A DNA stretch of 64,000 nt, taken from Austropuccinia psidii (Eukaryota > Basidiomycota > Pucciniomycetes > Pucciniales > Sphaerophragmiaceae). A model generated the notes under the pieces. That model was not told where the DNA came from. It was given only the letters and a program-made list of their open reading frames with translations, and did no database searches. The translations under genes and the position numbers were made by a program. Where the stretch lies: contig JALGQZ010000005.1 of assembly GCA_023105745.1 (NCBI GenBank), positions 2,643,501-2,707,500 on the forward strand, read 5' to 3'. Numbering within the stretch: position 1 is the first letter of the stretch; each line of letters begins with the position of its first letter. Of this stretch, positions 24,739 to 37,266 are shown one piece after another.

Positions 24739-25318
24739 GTTTTGGACTGATAACTTGATTTTTTGGTACAAATTACATGTTTTTCTTTATTTTTCTCTAA
24801 ATTACCACTATATTATATTTTATGCAGTGTAAAAGATCCATTATGAAATAATAATAAATTATTATCGTTTCAGTGGTATATAATCAATAAAACTGTTTTG
24901 TTCACTATTTTTTGATGTGGATTGAGCATAAATTGGTTACCACATTCATATTGGGTTGTTTAAACATTAAGACACTTTAAGCCCATATTATTCTTTTGAA
25001 ATCAAAAATAAATACCCCTGTAATTCAAATAACAGTGCCAGAGGGCATGGTTGGACACATCAATAGCTTCAATTGTCCATTACATAAACACCTGTAAGAT
25101 TTTGCTTGTTAATTACAAAATAATCTGTAAGATAATTGGGATGCAGTAGTACACCATACATTCACAAAACAGTATTTTTGACAGAAAGTTGATAAATTGG
25201 ATACTAAACCATGGCACAGGGAAAGAATATACACAAATATTGTATCAGAGGCCATTCTTTGATTTTCAGAAACATCATGAGAGTCTGAACTGATCATCTG
25301 CCCTCATTTCCTTTTTCA

Positions 25319-26482
25319 GTGGAAGAAAATTTCATACCACTAGAAAACCAGTCACAGGGTAATACACAAGCGGCACCCTCAGACACAGAAGTTCAGAAGG
25401 GAAAAGGCAAAATTCACAGTGAAAGGATTATCACCAAAAACAGTGGACACCAATTTTCACTCAAAGGACTAGAAAGCCACAAAACTATGAATTCATACAA
25501 GGTAAACCAACCTTTATAGCTTGTGAAGGCAAGATAACCATTATGACCCATGTTGTAATTTATAAAGAAAAGCTTCTCAAAGCAGGTGAACACAATTCTG
25601 TACAAATCACAGTAAAAGGTAAAAAACCTAAGAACATAAAGTCTTTGACTTATTTCAAAAACTGATATCATGTCCCCTGTAAGCCTTGGAAACCCTGGAG
25701 TCCCAAGGAACCAGACAGAAGACAGGCCAGAACTTTTCAGAAACAGAATATCTGGTTTTGGAAACCATAGTGGATGGCAGGACACTCAGGGTAATAGTGC
25801 TCACACTGCCATTAACCTCCCAGTTCAACAGAATCCTCAAACCAGGGGACTGGGAAGATATGGATCAAGCTCTTCAGCCCAACAAACTCCTCAAAGACCT
25901 TCCCAAATGGAGCATGGGAAACAAGATGTTCAACATGGCATCACACTGGGAAGAACTTGTGGTAAGTTTCCAGAAGATATGTCTCAGAGACATAACCTTC
26001 AAAGAGCTTGTGGAAATCACCAGAGGTTGGAATCCCAACAATCAAGCTATTAGAGGAAAGGGAAGGCAATATCTGGGAGAACCAAGCCATCATCCAGGAT
26101 ATAGAGGAGCATTCTCTGACTCCTTCAGGTTCACAAAGAATGGGAAATAAACCAAACTCTCTGGTGGATTCACACCACTCAGGAAACAGCAGATCAGTGG
26201 CTAAGAGTCACCATTCTTCACAATAAAAGATAGTTCCCAGGAGAAGACAAGGGCAAAGGGGAAAGAACAAGACTCCTTTGAACCAGGGGCATAAGTAGTC
26301 AGAGAAAATGATTCAGAAGCTGTTGGACTTGGTGAAGGAAGTACACAAAAGCAAGAGATAAGTGTAAATACTTTTGGTAGAATCAATTTTCCTACAATTA
26401 GAAATGAAATCCATACCAAGAATGAACCCAGTGTTGTAACACCTGAGAGTTCCATAGGAAGAAATGATTTATGGACACAAAT
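25319..26482 (+). pseudogene. B+ gag fragments (ORF1 and ORF2 frames)
   Basis: 25319-25519 (MEENFIPLENQSQGN...) matches the N-terminal piece of the B element (MEKGYIPLETQSQGN..., 50373-50053). 25686-26150 matches B ORF1, with KLLKDL..WSM.NKMF.MA, QKICL and GWNPN shared. 25670-26053 is open in the other register and matches the B gag frame (MEHG.Q, RLESQQ). A further gag part up to 26482 is readable only across frameshifts and ends in a LWTQI segment where the C element begins. Truncated, so not functional. Confidence 0.8.
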
Positions 26483-28433
26483 TGTAAGGTTTGACTATGA
26501 AACAATAAGTAAATATTACAAATATTTCACTTATTGTACTATTAATTTCCTTATCAATCATATAAAAAAAATAAAGAATGATTATAGTTATGGTGTAAAA
26601 TTATTATATTATTAAATAAATATAATAATATAATTTATATTATAGAAATATAACATATTAATATATAACAATTGATATATTTAAAGCTCTTTATTATTGT
26701 TACCAAAAAAATCATAGAGGCATCAAAAATCAATTTTTAATAATGAAAAACAATTCATAACAATAATATTACCAATATTAATGTTATATATTAATATAAA
26801 TACTATTTATATTAATGAATGAATTATTAAAAATAACTTTAGAGAGAAATTATTATAAAAAGAACAAACAACCTACTTTTAACACTTAATATAATAATTT
26901 TGAAGGATTTTACACCAAAAAATGTAAATATAACTTATTTGAATTGTATTTACAAAAACAAAATAAGAGAAATTACAAATATTCTTAATTTTACGTGAAA
27001 AATAGGACTTATAGAGAAATATAACAAAAAAAATTAAACAATTGGATTAATAATGTCAATATTGATTATTATAATGAATATTACCTTTGTAATTTGATAA
27101 TATAAAAGATTTATATATAAAGAATAAGTATTTTACCTTTTTGTTTAGTATTTTATTGTTTCAATGCATCTGAGGGGGAAATAGAGTAAAAAGAGGTCAA
27201 TTTATAGTTAATTCCTCCCTTCTAGAGTCCAAAAGGCTCTTATTAGAAATTTATTGATGGTATCCACTTGAATTGATCAGTATTTCAAGGCTTAGTGATG
27301 ATTACATCATAATTAAACCATCTTATCTCATCATTATGCCATTATTTAGAGTTATCGCTATAACTCTAAGTTTGATGACATCATAGGCTTGTAAGAAGCC
27401 TAGAATTTGTGGATTTTATTAGTTCTAATGATAATATAATAGTATTCATAAGTTGTATCACTTATATGACTGTTAAAATTAAAATAAGATTACAGTGAGT
27501 GATCATAAATGATCAATTTTAAGCTTAAACTTTGATCATTAATAACTTGAATTTATACATGCTACAGCCATTCAGAGAGTTAATTATGATATCTTGGAAT
27601 TTCCTCATTAAATTGCCAAGAGAATTTTGTTACATCATCAAAACTCTATATTTGATGATTTTTCTTGTAACTCATCTTTTCTGTTGAAATTTGCTATTTC
27701 AAACTTCAAACCATGATTTCAGGGGGTTTTACCTTGAATATTAGGATAAAGAATACATCATTGTTGATATATTAGCTAGTAGAGCCTGAATATCTACCTT
27801 ACTTCAAGTTTGGACTACTTTCACAACAAAGTGGTCAACAGCTCTAGCGATTTTGTTCAATAAACCCTTACAAGTTATAACCTTGTTTGTAGCTTGTCAA
27901 ATAAGGTCTATATATGTATTATGACAGTAATTGAATGTTAACTTTATTTTTTTTAACTCTTTATCATGTATATTTCAGGAGATATTAGCTAAAAACCATG
28001 AATGTATGCACTGATCATAAAAGTGCATATATTCAGCTTAATTCCTTAAGTATTAACTTTAAAGAAATGAAAAAAAGTTTTTTTATGTGTAGTTTCTCAT
28101 GGAGAATCAAATGGTTCAATTTATTTCAAATTTTGTTTCATTGTCTTCTGAGATAAATAAGAATTTATGTCTTTTTATGGCCTTTTTACTTATTAATCAT
28201 TATGTATTGACTTTACAGATATGCTATAAAAATGATATATGTGTGTTTTATCATGAGGAATCTGATGATTTAATTTTTTTCCAATTTTTATTAATCAGAA
28301 TCCAAGTTAATTAAGCATTTATGCCTTTTTATGGTATTTTTACTTATTCTAATATAATTATTTAGAAGGATAATTATTGTAAAGTTTTTCTTGTGACCTT
28401 TTTGGATATGTTTTAATATCTCAAAGGCTTGCA
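26483..28433 (-). repeat. 3' LTR of family-C element
   Basis: Starts TGTAAGGTTTGACTATGAAACAATA and ends TCTCAAAGGCTTGCA (1951 bp). The palindrome TGCACT(28007-28012)-GATCATAAA-AGTGCA(28022-28027) is intact here. A TATA-like motif and the CTCTATTTCCCC segment are present on the minus strand near 27170-27210. Confidence 0.87.
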
Positions 28434-31400
28434 CTTAATATCACCAAAAACGTTTGTACCACAATCTGATTTAGCTAACTAGGGTATCATCCACTGTCCT
28501 ATATCTTCATTAGAATTTGTTAGTCTTGAAGCTTAATAATTCTTAACTTTTCTATTCTTTGGGTCTTCTTTCATGTCTGAACCTTCATAGTAGTTTGTCA
28601 GAATCATTTATACCTTTCTCAAGTAGCCATTCATCTTCTTGAGTTGGGTTTCTATACCTTACTTACAAGGTATTCCCTTTCTTTTTTGCTTCTTGTCCTT
28701 CTTTCTTTAAGGAATTTTGCAGTTTTCTTTTCTTCTCCTTCTTCTAGAGGAGGAATTTCAAGTGGGGGTTTATTTCTTAGTCAAAATAATTCATTTTCAC
28801 TTGAGCCATAAGGTTTTATCAGACTTACAGGGAAAGCTGGGTGTTTGTTCATAAGCTCACCTGTTAGCTCTAATTGCACAGCATTGGGTCCATGGAGTGC
28901 TTTTATCATAAATGGTCCTGAAAAGGAATCTTTCAATTTATTTGGGCCTTTGATATTATTATCATTCAGAGTTAATACTAAGGCCAAGTCTCCTACTTTG
29001 AAGTCAGGTGGTTTATGACTTTTATCCCATATCTCCTTTGCATATTTAAAATAATCTTGCATACATCTGTTTGCATGATGTCTTGCTTTTTCAAGCATCA
29101 TTTCAAAACTGCTTGCTGTTGGATTTATATCCACTAAGTCATTTTTGAGGGTATCATAAGGAAGTCTTGGATTCCAACCTTATTCTAACATTTATGCTTT
29201 TTTGCCAGTTGAAGAATGGATTGATGTTTTACATTCCAGTACAAGAGCTGGTATTAAGGTACACCAATCATGGGTAAAGCCATCAGAGTCTTTGAATTCT
29301 ATTCCATAATCACAGAATCTTCTGAGCATGTCTTATAAGGTCTGTATCATTCTTTCTGCTAGACCATCAGTTTGAGGGTGGTAAGCTGTTGAGAATAATA
29401 GCTTTGCTCCAAACAAGTTATGGAGGTTTGTCCATAATGCTGAAGTGAATTTTGGGTTTCTTTCACTTATTATATTTTGGAGTAAGCCTGTGTGGCTGAT
29501 AACTTTATTACATATAATTATGGCTATGTCCATAGCTGTGTCATCTTTATGACATGGTAAGAACATTGGAGTTTTGCTGTATATGTCAACCAGTACTAGG
29601 CATACATTATAACTCCTGTCTCCTGCTGGAGGTAAGGCTGTTACCCAATTCATGTGAGCTATTTCCAATGGGGATTTTGTTTCTTGTGTTTGGATCATCA
29701 TTCCAAATTTCTTTCTTGTGGCTCTGTTTACCTTTTGACATCTGTCACAGGTCTGGAAGTATTCTGAAATATCGTTTCTCCAATTTGGCCACCAAGAGCA
29801 GGTTGTAACCCTTTCCAGTGTCCTATCTTCTGAGAGATGTCCAGATGCAACACTATCATTAAGTTCATGTAATATAGTATTTATCAAGGTTCTATCTGTT
29901 AAGTTCATAACACATGTGTGTTTTGTTCTATGATACAGTTTTCCATCAAGGAGGTGGAATCTTCCTTCATGATATGCTTTTTTCCATATTTCATCTAGTT
30001 TGGATGAGAGTTATGGGTCTTTGCAGTTTTTCATCAGAAGTTGGCATAGTATATGACAGTTCTTATCCATCTTATAGCGTTCTTTAAGTTTATTAAAGAA
30101 TTCTGTTCCAATGTCTGTGACACATATGCCTTCTATATGGTACTCTTCCTGTGGTACCCATACTGGGTTTTTGGGTGTATTTGCTAAAGCCCATTGACTA
30201 AGACCATCTGCATCTTTGTGAATATTTCCAGATTTGTGAGCTATAGTCATATTTCCTCTATATTCTTGGATAGCAATCTTCCATCTTAGCATATTTCTAT
30301 TTGGTATCTTCATGTTTAACAAATATTTTACAGCATTAAAGTCTGTAATCACATCAAACACTGTACCATCCAAATACTGATGTAATTTTCAAAGCCCAAA
30401 CTGAGCAAAGACATTCCATTTGGCTTGGAACATACCTTGCTTCTGTTGGCTTAATTTGTCTTGAAATGAAGCAAGTTGGTCCTTCAACAGGTTTATCATT
30501 GATGATTTGTGTCTGGTGTAGTGCAGAACCTAATCCTTCTCCACAAGAATCAATGTATAGTTTGGAAGGTAGTTTCCAATCTGACATTAGAAGAAATGGG
30601 GAACTTTTGAGGGAATCTTTCAATTCCTCATATTATTTGACTCTTTCTCCAGTCATTTCATAAACTATCTGTTGGTCACAGAGTTTATACAAGGATTTGG
30701 AAATTCTCTCAAAGTCCTTTATATGCTGTCTGTAGTAATCAGAAAGTCCTAGAAATTATTGCATTTTTTTTGGTTTGGGGAATTGATTTCAGAAGTATTG
30801 CTGCTACTTTGCTTTTATCTATTCCCAAACTTAGTCCATATAAAACAGGTCCTAGTGCTTTTAGTTCACTATATGCAAAAGGACACCTTTTCAGGGAAAT
30901 TTTCATATTTACCTGCACTAGCTTCTGTAGTACCCTTTCTAGTCTTGTTAAGCAACTTTCCCAAGTTTTTAAGCAAACTACTATATCATCTATACAGATA
31001 ATGAACCATCCTTCTAATTACTCTTCAGAAAATATGGTATTCATCATCCTTTAATAATGGGAAGGTGCATTTTTTATACCAAATAGCATCCTTAAATATT
31101 CATATATCCCACAGTGGAATATTATCCTCAGTAGCTTTTAGCATTACCTGCTAAGAAACTTTGATGAAATCCCTTTAGAGCATCCATGGCTGTAATGAAT
31201 TTATTCTGTGAACATTGTTTCAATGTCTCATGGATTCTGGGTATTGGATATTTGTCAGGGACAGTGTAGGTATTTAGAGCTCTAAAGTCCCCTACCATCC
31301 TTGATTTTCCATTATGCCAAGTAATATTAACAGGTGTAGTGACCTCTACCTGTTAATTATGTCCCAATTTCCTTAATACCCCAAGGTCTATCAATTATTT

Positions 31401-32227
31401 AGTGTGCACCTCTAAGGCTTCTCTAGCTCTTGGGCTAGCTGGGTAAGCTGGTCTTCTTAACAGAGGTGGATAATGTTTTTCTATATTAAGGATAATGTCT
31501 ATTTAATGTCTAATAATGGCACCTAGTGGTTCTTTGTCAGTTTCAAAGGCATTTTTTATTTGAATAAGAGGTCAATTAATTTTTCTTTCATTTTTTCTGT
31601 TAATTTTTGATTGAATTCTGCCTCTTTAAGTTGGTCCCTTATAAAAAAATCTTTTTCTGGGATTTTCTCTTATGGTAAAATATCTGTCTTTTTGATTTGA
31701 GATATCTATTCCATAAATTTACAAGTAATCATTTACAAGTATAAAGTTGTTACTAGTACATTTGTCCATTACTACAAGCTCCACTTTCACTCTTATATAT
31801 TGTGAAGGGTGAGGAAAAATTAATGATAAGTCAATTATTCCAAGGGACCTCATGCTTTCACTGGCACTAATAAGTTTAACTCCTTGTATTGGTATAAGTT
31901 TTTCTTCCCAATCTGGTACAATTGATTTAAAATAATGTTTACCAGCACATGTACAGTATGCTCCTGTATCCAAGTTCACTTTTGCCTCTTTGTTTTAAAC
32001 CATGAAAATGCTTATACTTGACTTTCCAGCTGTATATACCATTCCCTTTGCTGGTTTGGTTCTATACAGTTTGGAATCTTGTATATTTTTCAGGCTTGTA
32101 TCAGATGTTCCAACTTGTGGTAAGTTTGAGTTGACATCTAATACTTCATATATTAAATCAATATTATTAATTTGTGCATTAATTATATTTATTTAATTAA
32201 TTTACAAAGTTTCTGACTCTTCAGTGT
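28434..32227 (-). pseudogene. Family-C pol remnant: protease, RT, RNase H, integrase
   Basis: Read on the minus strand, 31719-31979 has the protease NLDTGAYCTC. About 30640-31660 is reverse transcriptase broken by stops and frameshifts. 30354-30623 and 30011-30373 are RNase H ([26 protein letters not shown]) and linker. 29333-29908 has the H2C2 zinc finger and integrase core, with N in place of the first catalytic Asp (HMNWVTALPP) and an ISERNPKF second block (consensus ISDRDPKF). 28781-29134 is the integrase C-terminal part. The order is that of Ty3/Gypsy elements. The copy cannot be active. Confidence 0.87.
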
Positions 32228-33731
32228 TGTCAGGGTGAGTCTATATAGTAGCTATAAAATGTAGTTACAAGCTAGTATTATGACTGTGACATGTCAAAAA
32301 CAAATAATATTAAATCTTCAGGTCCTACTACTACATGGTAACAGTGGTGATGAGTCTATTGAAGACCTGGGTTGCAATACTCTAATATCTTTGACTGTAA
32401 AGAAGTACTACAATAATTATATTCTAATTATATCTTTAATAGTAATTCTAAGGACACTACTGATTGATAACAGTTTTGTCACATAAGAATATGGATAATA
32501 AGATAAGATGATGGGTTTTCAAGGAAAAAACCCTTCCTTTTATATCTTTCAAGACTGTCAAGAGTTATTAACTCTTCACACTTCAGAGGAGTGAAAATCT
32601 TCACTCTAATGATCAATCTGTGGTTCTGGATCATCAATTCTGACGTCAATAGAGGCAGAATTGTGGTTTTGGAACCACAAATGATCATTCTGGATCAATA
32701 CAGGGTGAAAAAACTTTTCACCTGCCACGTCAGCACTTGGATGACGTTGTTCTGGTGTCTGTATGATCAATAATGATGATTTTAGAGAGGTTATATCTTC
32801 ATAAGTATATTATTTTAAGTATGAGAGCAATACTGTTTGATACAAGTTTGATACAGTCATGTATTGCTAGAAAACCTTCCAATCAAGATATCTCAGTCAG
32901 TTCTTAAGATATCAAGAAACCAAGAGCACAGAATTAAAGGGCTTAATGAGCTCTTCAATTTGGTATGCTTCGTGTTTACCCTTCTTTAAAATAGCAAAAG
33001 TTATAAGGGTTTTAAGTTTTTGGATGTATTTTTGTACATCAGTATGAGGCTTCAAAAACTTCCATACCAGATAACTTCTTCAATTTGGAAAATATCTGTA
33101 TTCTGATGATACAGTCTTGTAGGGCTTGATTAGCTCTACAGCTTGGTATATTACACTGTACAGTTGTATGAGTGTATGCCAAAGATACAGGGGTTTGTTT
33201 ACATTGTTGTTTTCAGAATATCTGTATTTTGGTTGTTAAACCTTTGAACCAAGATCCCTCAGTCAATTTAAGAGATACAGAGGTCTAAGGTGTCTCAAAT
33301 TAAAGCTCTTGTTTAGATCTTTAACTTGGTTATACTTTTGTACAGCTTTGTACAAGCCCTCTTTGACTTTCAGGGGGGTCTTGGTTTTAAAATAAAGGTC
33401 ATATGGTATCTCCAGTTGTAGTGGTGTTACAGCAACATGGATGATACCATTGTGTAGCTCTCTATGTGAGCTTTAAGAAAAATACCATTTTGGTATATAA
33501 TAACTTAAATATGCATAAGTTAGATGAGAGGTGAAAATAAGGGTTTTGATTTGTTTATTCTCCTCTAGGCTTCCTTATACTGTTTGGATAAGGTTGGTGT
33601 TTAATTTAAGAGGAGTTTTTTTCCTCTTATTTATTACCTGTATTGACTATGTTTGTTCAATACTTGTTATACTATTATTTATGGTATGTTGGATGTCATG
33701 CTAGTGCTCTGTTTTGAGTCACAGGCTGACA
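32228..33731 (-). repeat. 3' LTR of element B
   Basis: Ends TGTCAG...CTGACA. Compared with the right LTR it has lost CpG sites (CATGTC for CACGTC, CTACATGG for CTACGTGG, GCAATAC for GCGATAC). The four-stem array is present at about 32560-32722 with one mismatch in stem 2. Confidence 0.93.
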
Positions 33732-33747
33732 TACCCTCCCTCAAAAG
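33732..33747 (-). promoter_or_regulatory. Polypurine tract of element B
   Basis: On the minus strand TTTGAGGGAGGGTA lies directly upstream of the 3' LTR, the usual position of the plus-strand DNA primer. Family A has a like tract, GGTGGGAGGGAA. Confidence 0.7.
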
Positions 33748-33839
33748 AAGGCTCATCATTGATGAGACTCTTCAGCCCTTCTGGAGGCTCTGAATCTTCT
33801 GAGGTGTATTGGTCCATCTGGTATTTCTTTCTAAGTTAA

Positions 33840-34991
33840 CTATTTATCTTTATCTGCTGGTTGATTCTTAAATCTAACCAGATATTGCCTTTTGTCTTTC
33901 CCATTAATTCTTATTTTCCTGGCTTTAATGATATTTTTCACTGGTCCAGGTGAGTCATCTTCCTCTACCAATCTTTCATGGGTGACTGTCTTCTTTCTGT
34001 CAGGGAATTTATCCTCATCTTTTTGGTGATAAGGTTTGACCAGGCTCACAGGGAAAACTGGGTGTTTCCTAGAAAAGTCTTTGGTCAGGTTGACTTCTAC
34101 TGCATTCTTTCCTATTAATTTAATAATGGTGAATGGTCCTATGAATGAGTCTCTCATCTTCTTGGGTCCTCTTAGATTGTTGAAGTTAAGAGTTGAGATT
34201 AGAACTTGGTCTCCCTCTTTGAAATCAGGTTCTTGGTGACTTTTATCATATCTCTGTTTGTTGTATAATTTAGCTTCAGCCACACATTGTTCTGCTTTTT
34301 CACAGGCAGTTTTGCACATTGTGTGGAAGTCTTTAGCTGTGGGGTGTACTGAGAGGAGGTTCTTCTTCAAGTAGTCTACTGGAAGTAATACTTTCCATCC
34401 TTTCTCTAATGTGGCAGGGGTTTTTCCTGTCACTGAGTGTATACTTGTGTTGTATGCCAGTTGCACAGCTGGTAGGAGGGTTACCCAGTCATGGGTATAT
34501 CCCTCATTGTCTTTATATTCCATGTAATATGCACAAAATCTTCTAATGATGTCTTCTAATGTTTGAATCATTCTTTCTGCTAGACCATCTGTTTGTGGAT
34601 GGTAAGCTGTGGAGAATGCTAGTTTGGTTCCCAGCATCTCATATAGATTAGTCCAAAATTCTGATGTGAATTTAGGGTCTCTGTCACTAATTATAATTCT
34701 TGGAACTCCACAGTTTGCTATCACATTGTTCCAAAACAATATGGCTGTGTCCATTCCTGTGTCCTCTTTGTGACAGGGGAGACATCTGACACTCTTGCTG
34801 TACCTGTCTACTACTACTACTAATGCATTAAAGCTGCCTCTCCCTCCAGGGACCAGGCCTGTCACCCAATCCATGTTTATTATTTCCCAGGGGTGTTTGG
34901 GCTCCTCTATACTCTGGAGTAATCCATATCTTTTGCCATGACCTTTGTTGGCTTTTTGGCATCTGGTACAAGTGTTGATGTATTCACTCAA
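33840..34991 (-). pseudogene. Element-B integrase with truncated chromodomain
   Basis: The frame covers the Cys pair of the zinc finger ([10 protein letters not shown]), the catalytic core with [25 protein letters not shown] and [14 protein letters not shown] (D, D, E all present) and the C-terminal FPVSLVKPY block. A chromodomain-like end ([12 protein letters not shown]) is cut by a stop at 33840, just where family A continues DEW. It is separated from its reverse transcriptase by the nested element A, so it cannot be made as part of a polyprotein. Confidence 0.88.
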
Positions 34992-35202
34992 GTCTTGTTC
35001 CCACTTTGGCCACTAAGCTGTGCTAAAGACTCTTTCTTTAGTTCTTTCTTCACTCATATGTCCCATGTATGGGCAGTCATGGCATTCCTGTAGTATCAGG
35101 GAAATATTTTCTCTATTTATTATTACCAGGGCACTTGTGTGTTTTTCCCTATGGTATAGTAGATCATCTATCAGAAAAAATCTATTCTCTTTGAAGTTTT
35201 TG
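34992..35202 (-). pseudogene. Element-B H2C2 linker, left of the A insertion
   Basis: Remnant of the pol linker and zinc-finger region between RNase H and integrase. The last five bases TTTTG (35198-35202) are one copy of the target duplication made by element A; the other is 45571-45575. Confidence 0.7.
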
Positions 35203-37126
35203 TGTAAGATGTGACTATGAAACTGATGATAATATTACTATTAATCAACAGTACTATGTCTGTTCTTATGAAATATAATAATAAAAAATTATTATAACCA
35301 CAATTAAATAATTATAAAATTATTTCTTTCACGTGTTATACACTACTAGTGATTATAACAGTGAGCAGTAATTGTCTAGAAGAATCAATTACAAGAAGAA
35401 TTTAATAATAAAAACTTCTTTTATTAAAATAATAAAATTATTTTAATATATAATTATCTTTTACAAGAATAATTATAAAGATAATTCTTGAAGAAAAATA
35501 TTACTAGAGAAAAACTTTAAGAATTAAATATAAATGACTCACTAATACTCCAAAGAACTTATTGATAGATAAAAGTAGAGAAATTTGACGTGGAATTGTG
35601 GATTTAAGGGATCAAAAGGATTTATAACAGTATTACAACAATATATAGTTGGATTCTATGATTTCACGTCTTTCTGGTTGATTCTGAAAGATTTAAAACA
35701 CTTAAGAATAGCTTGTAACTAATACTTACTTGTTGGTAATAATGATTTAATAAATTGATAAGATGATGATACAGAAAAAACAGCAAGAAGAGGCTTCTTT
35801 TAAGTCAACAACAGCTCACAGAGGCGTGCCATGGAGCAAACTGAAAAACCAGTGAGTGAGAAAACAATAAACCTTTTTGGATTAATGATTGCATCATCTG
35901 TTGTCACGTAAGATTATCATAATTACTTAATTGATGCTTTTACGTGACTACCAACCCCAATATGGTTAAGAATAAAAGGAGTAACATCAGTAAGTCTTCT
36001 TTTATTCCAAAATAATCATTGATTTCTCAAAGTTATCAATGCTATTGCCAATTTCATCACAGGTTTCAATTACTGTGAATTTTTGAAGATTCAGTGTTTC
36101 ACGTAGAATGGTCAAAAATGGACTGTAAGTAAAACTTTTAATTTTACTAGTAAAACTGTAATTCTTTTTGGTTTTACCATAGATAATACAGTTCTTCATT
36201 GGTCCTGAAGGTTTCAGAAGGATTCATTAAGAATTGTATTTTTAATGAATTTTTGAAGTTTTTACCTCATTTCTACGTATAATTGCAAATATCAGTGTTT
36301 CACTGGTTGCTATGAGGTAAATCAATGGATACAATTCCAAAAAGGGTTTTAATTACTCTTTTGGGGTTTATCCATGGAAATTCATTAAGAATTGACGTGG
36401 TTACAGGAGTCTAAGTAGCTCTTTACCTCCTTGGCACGTCAACATAGCAGGTTATTTGCTATTTTCTTAAGATTTACAGTAGTTGTGACATGGTAACCAA
36501 GTTCCCAAAGAGGTTTAGTTTACCAATTGGGTCAAGATCAGCCATGGAACCAAGCTTTGGAGCTATCCACGCCTCTGAGTCCTCAGAAGCTGGGTACCCT
36601 GGCTCTCTTTGATGTCTTTTGTCCCCCTTGCCTATTTTTTACGTCAAAATAGTAATTTAAGCTTCAAGTGAGATATCCACTATGGGTGTACCAAAAGTCC
36701 ATGTAAGAATACCATGCTATTAAGTGCTAAAAACATGAATAACACTATTCTTAGTGTATATGTAACATGGTATTTCTCACTTTCCCATTATTTTGGCGTG
36801 AAATTAAGAAAAACAAAAATTTTCACGGATCTTTTATGTGGTATTGATGATGTGGTATTGAAGTATTTTCCATTTTACCATCTCAAGGAGTTAATTTGAG
36901 CTTATTCACTCTATGGAGCTACCATAGGTGAATTTTTGTTTAGAATCCAAATCTGGTCTTAAATCCATGGATTTACTTACTCAATAAAAAGTTATTCATC
37001 TTTTCTGAAATTGAAAATGATGAATTTTGGATATATGCATGACTTATGAGTTATGCATAATTCAAAATTTCTTTTTAAGATAATTGTGGCCTATTTGGGT
37101 ATGTAAAATATACCTCAAGGCTCACA
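35203..37126 (-). repeat. 3' LTR of element A
   Basis: 1924 bp, the same length as the right LTR. About a dozen CpG sites survive, most in ACGT context. The U5 end (35274-35446) is rich in perfect AT stems: TATAATAAT/ATTATTATA at 35274/35288, GTAATTG/CAATTAC at 35368/35386 and TTAAAATAAT/ATTATTTTAA at 35424/35437. Confidence 0.96.
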
Positions 37127-37141
37127 TTCCCTCCCACCAAA
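37127..37141 (-). promoter_or_regulatory. Polypurine tract of element A
   Basis: Minus-strand TTGGTGGGAGGGAA abuts the 3' LTR. A recognisable relative sits next to the C1 LTR at 19152. Confidence 0.75.
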
Positions 37142-37266
37142 AAATAAAATTGTACTACAATTTTATTAATGATAAAAGAATAAGGCCCCAAAGGGGGTTA
37201 ATGTCCACTGTCCAACCTCTTTACATTACTCAGATCAAGTAATTTAAAGCACATTTATAGACATAT

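Larger units (their letters stand above)
23338..26482 (+). mobile_element. Family-B Ty3/Gypsy element (B+), 5' half only
   Basis: A plus-strand element with a 5' LTR (23338-24719), a primer-binding sequence and the gag start. It is broken at 26483 by the minus-strand family-C element. The rest would lie beyond the C and E elements, outside this window. It is clearly diverged from the minus-strand B element at 32228-52755 in LTR and gag. Confidence 0.85.

Noticed and set aside
32479..32688. Mirror frames in both B LTRs (also 51502-51711)
   Set aside because: Present in both because the LTRs are copies; they overlap the stem-loop array and have no protein features.
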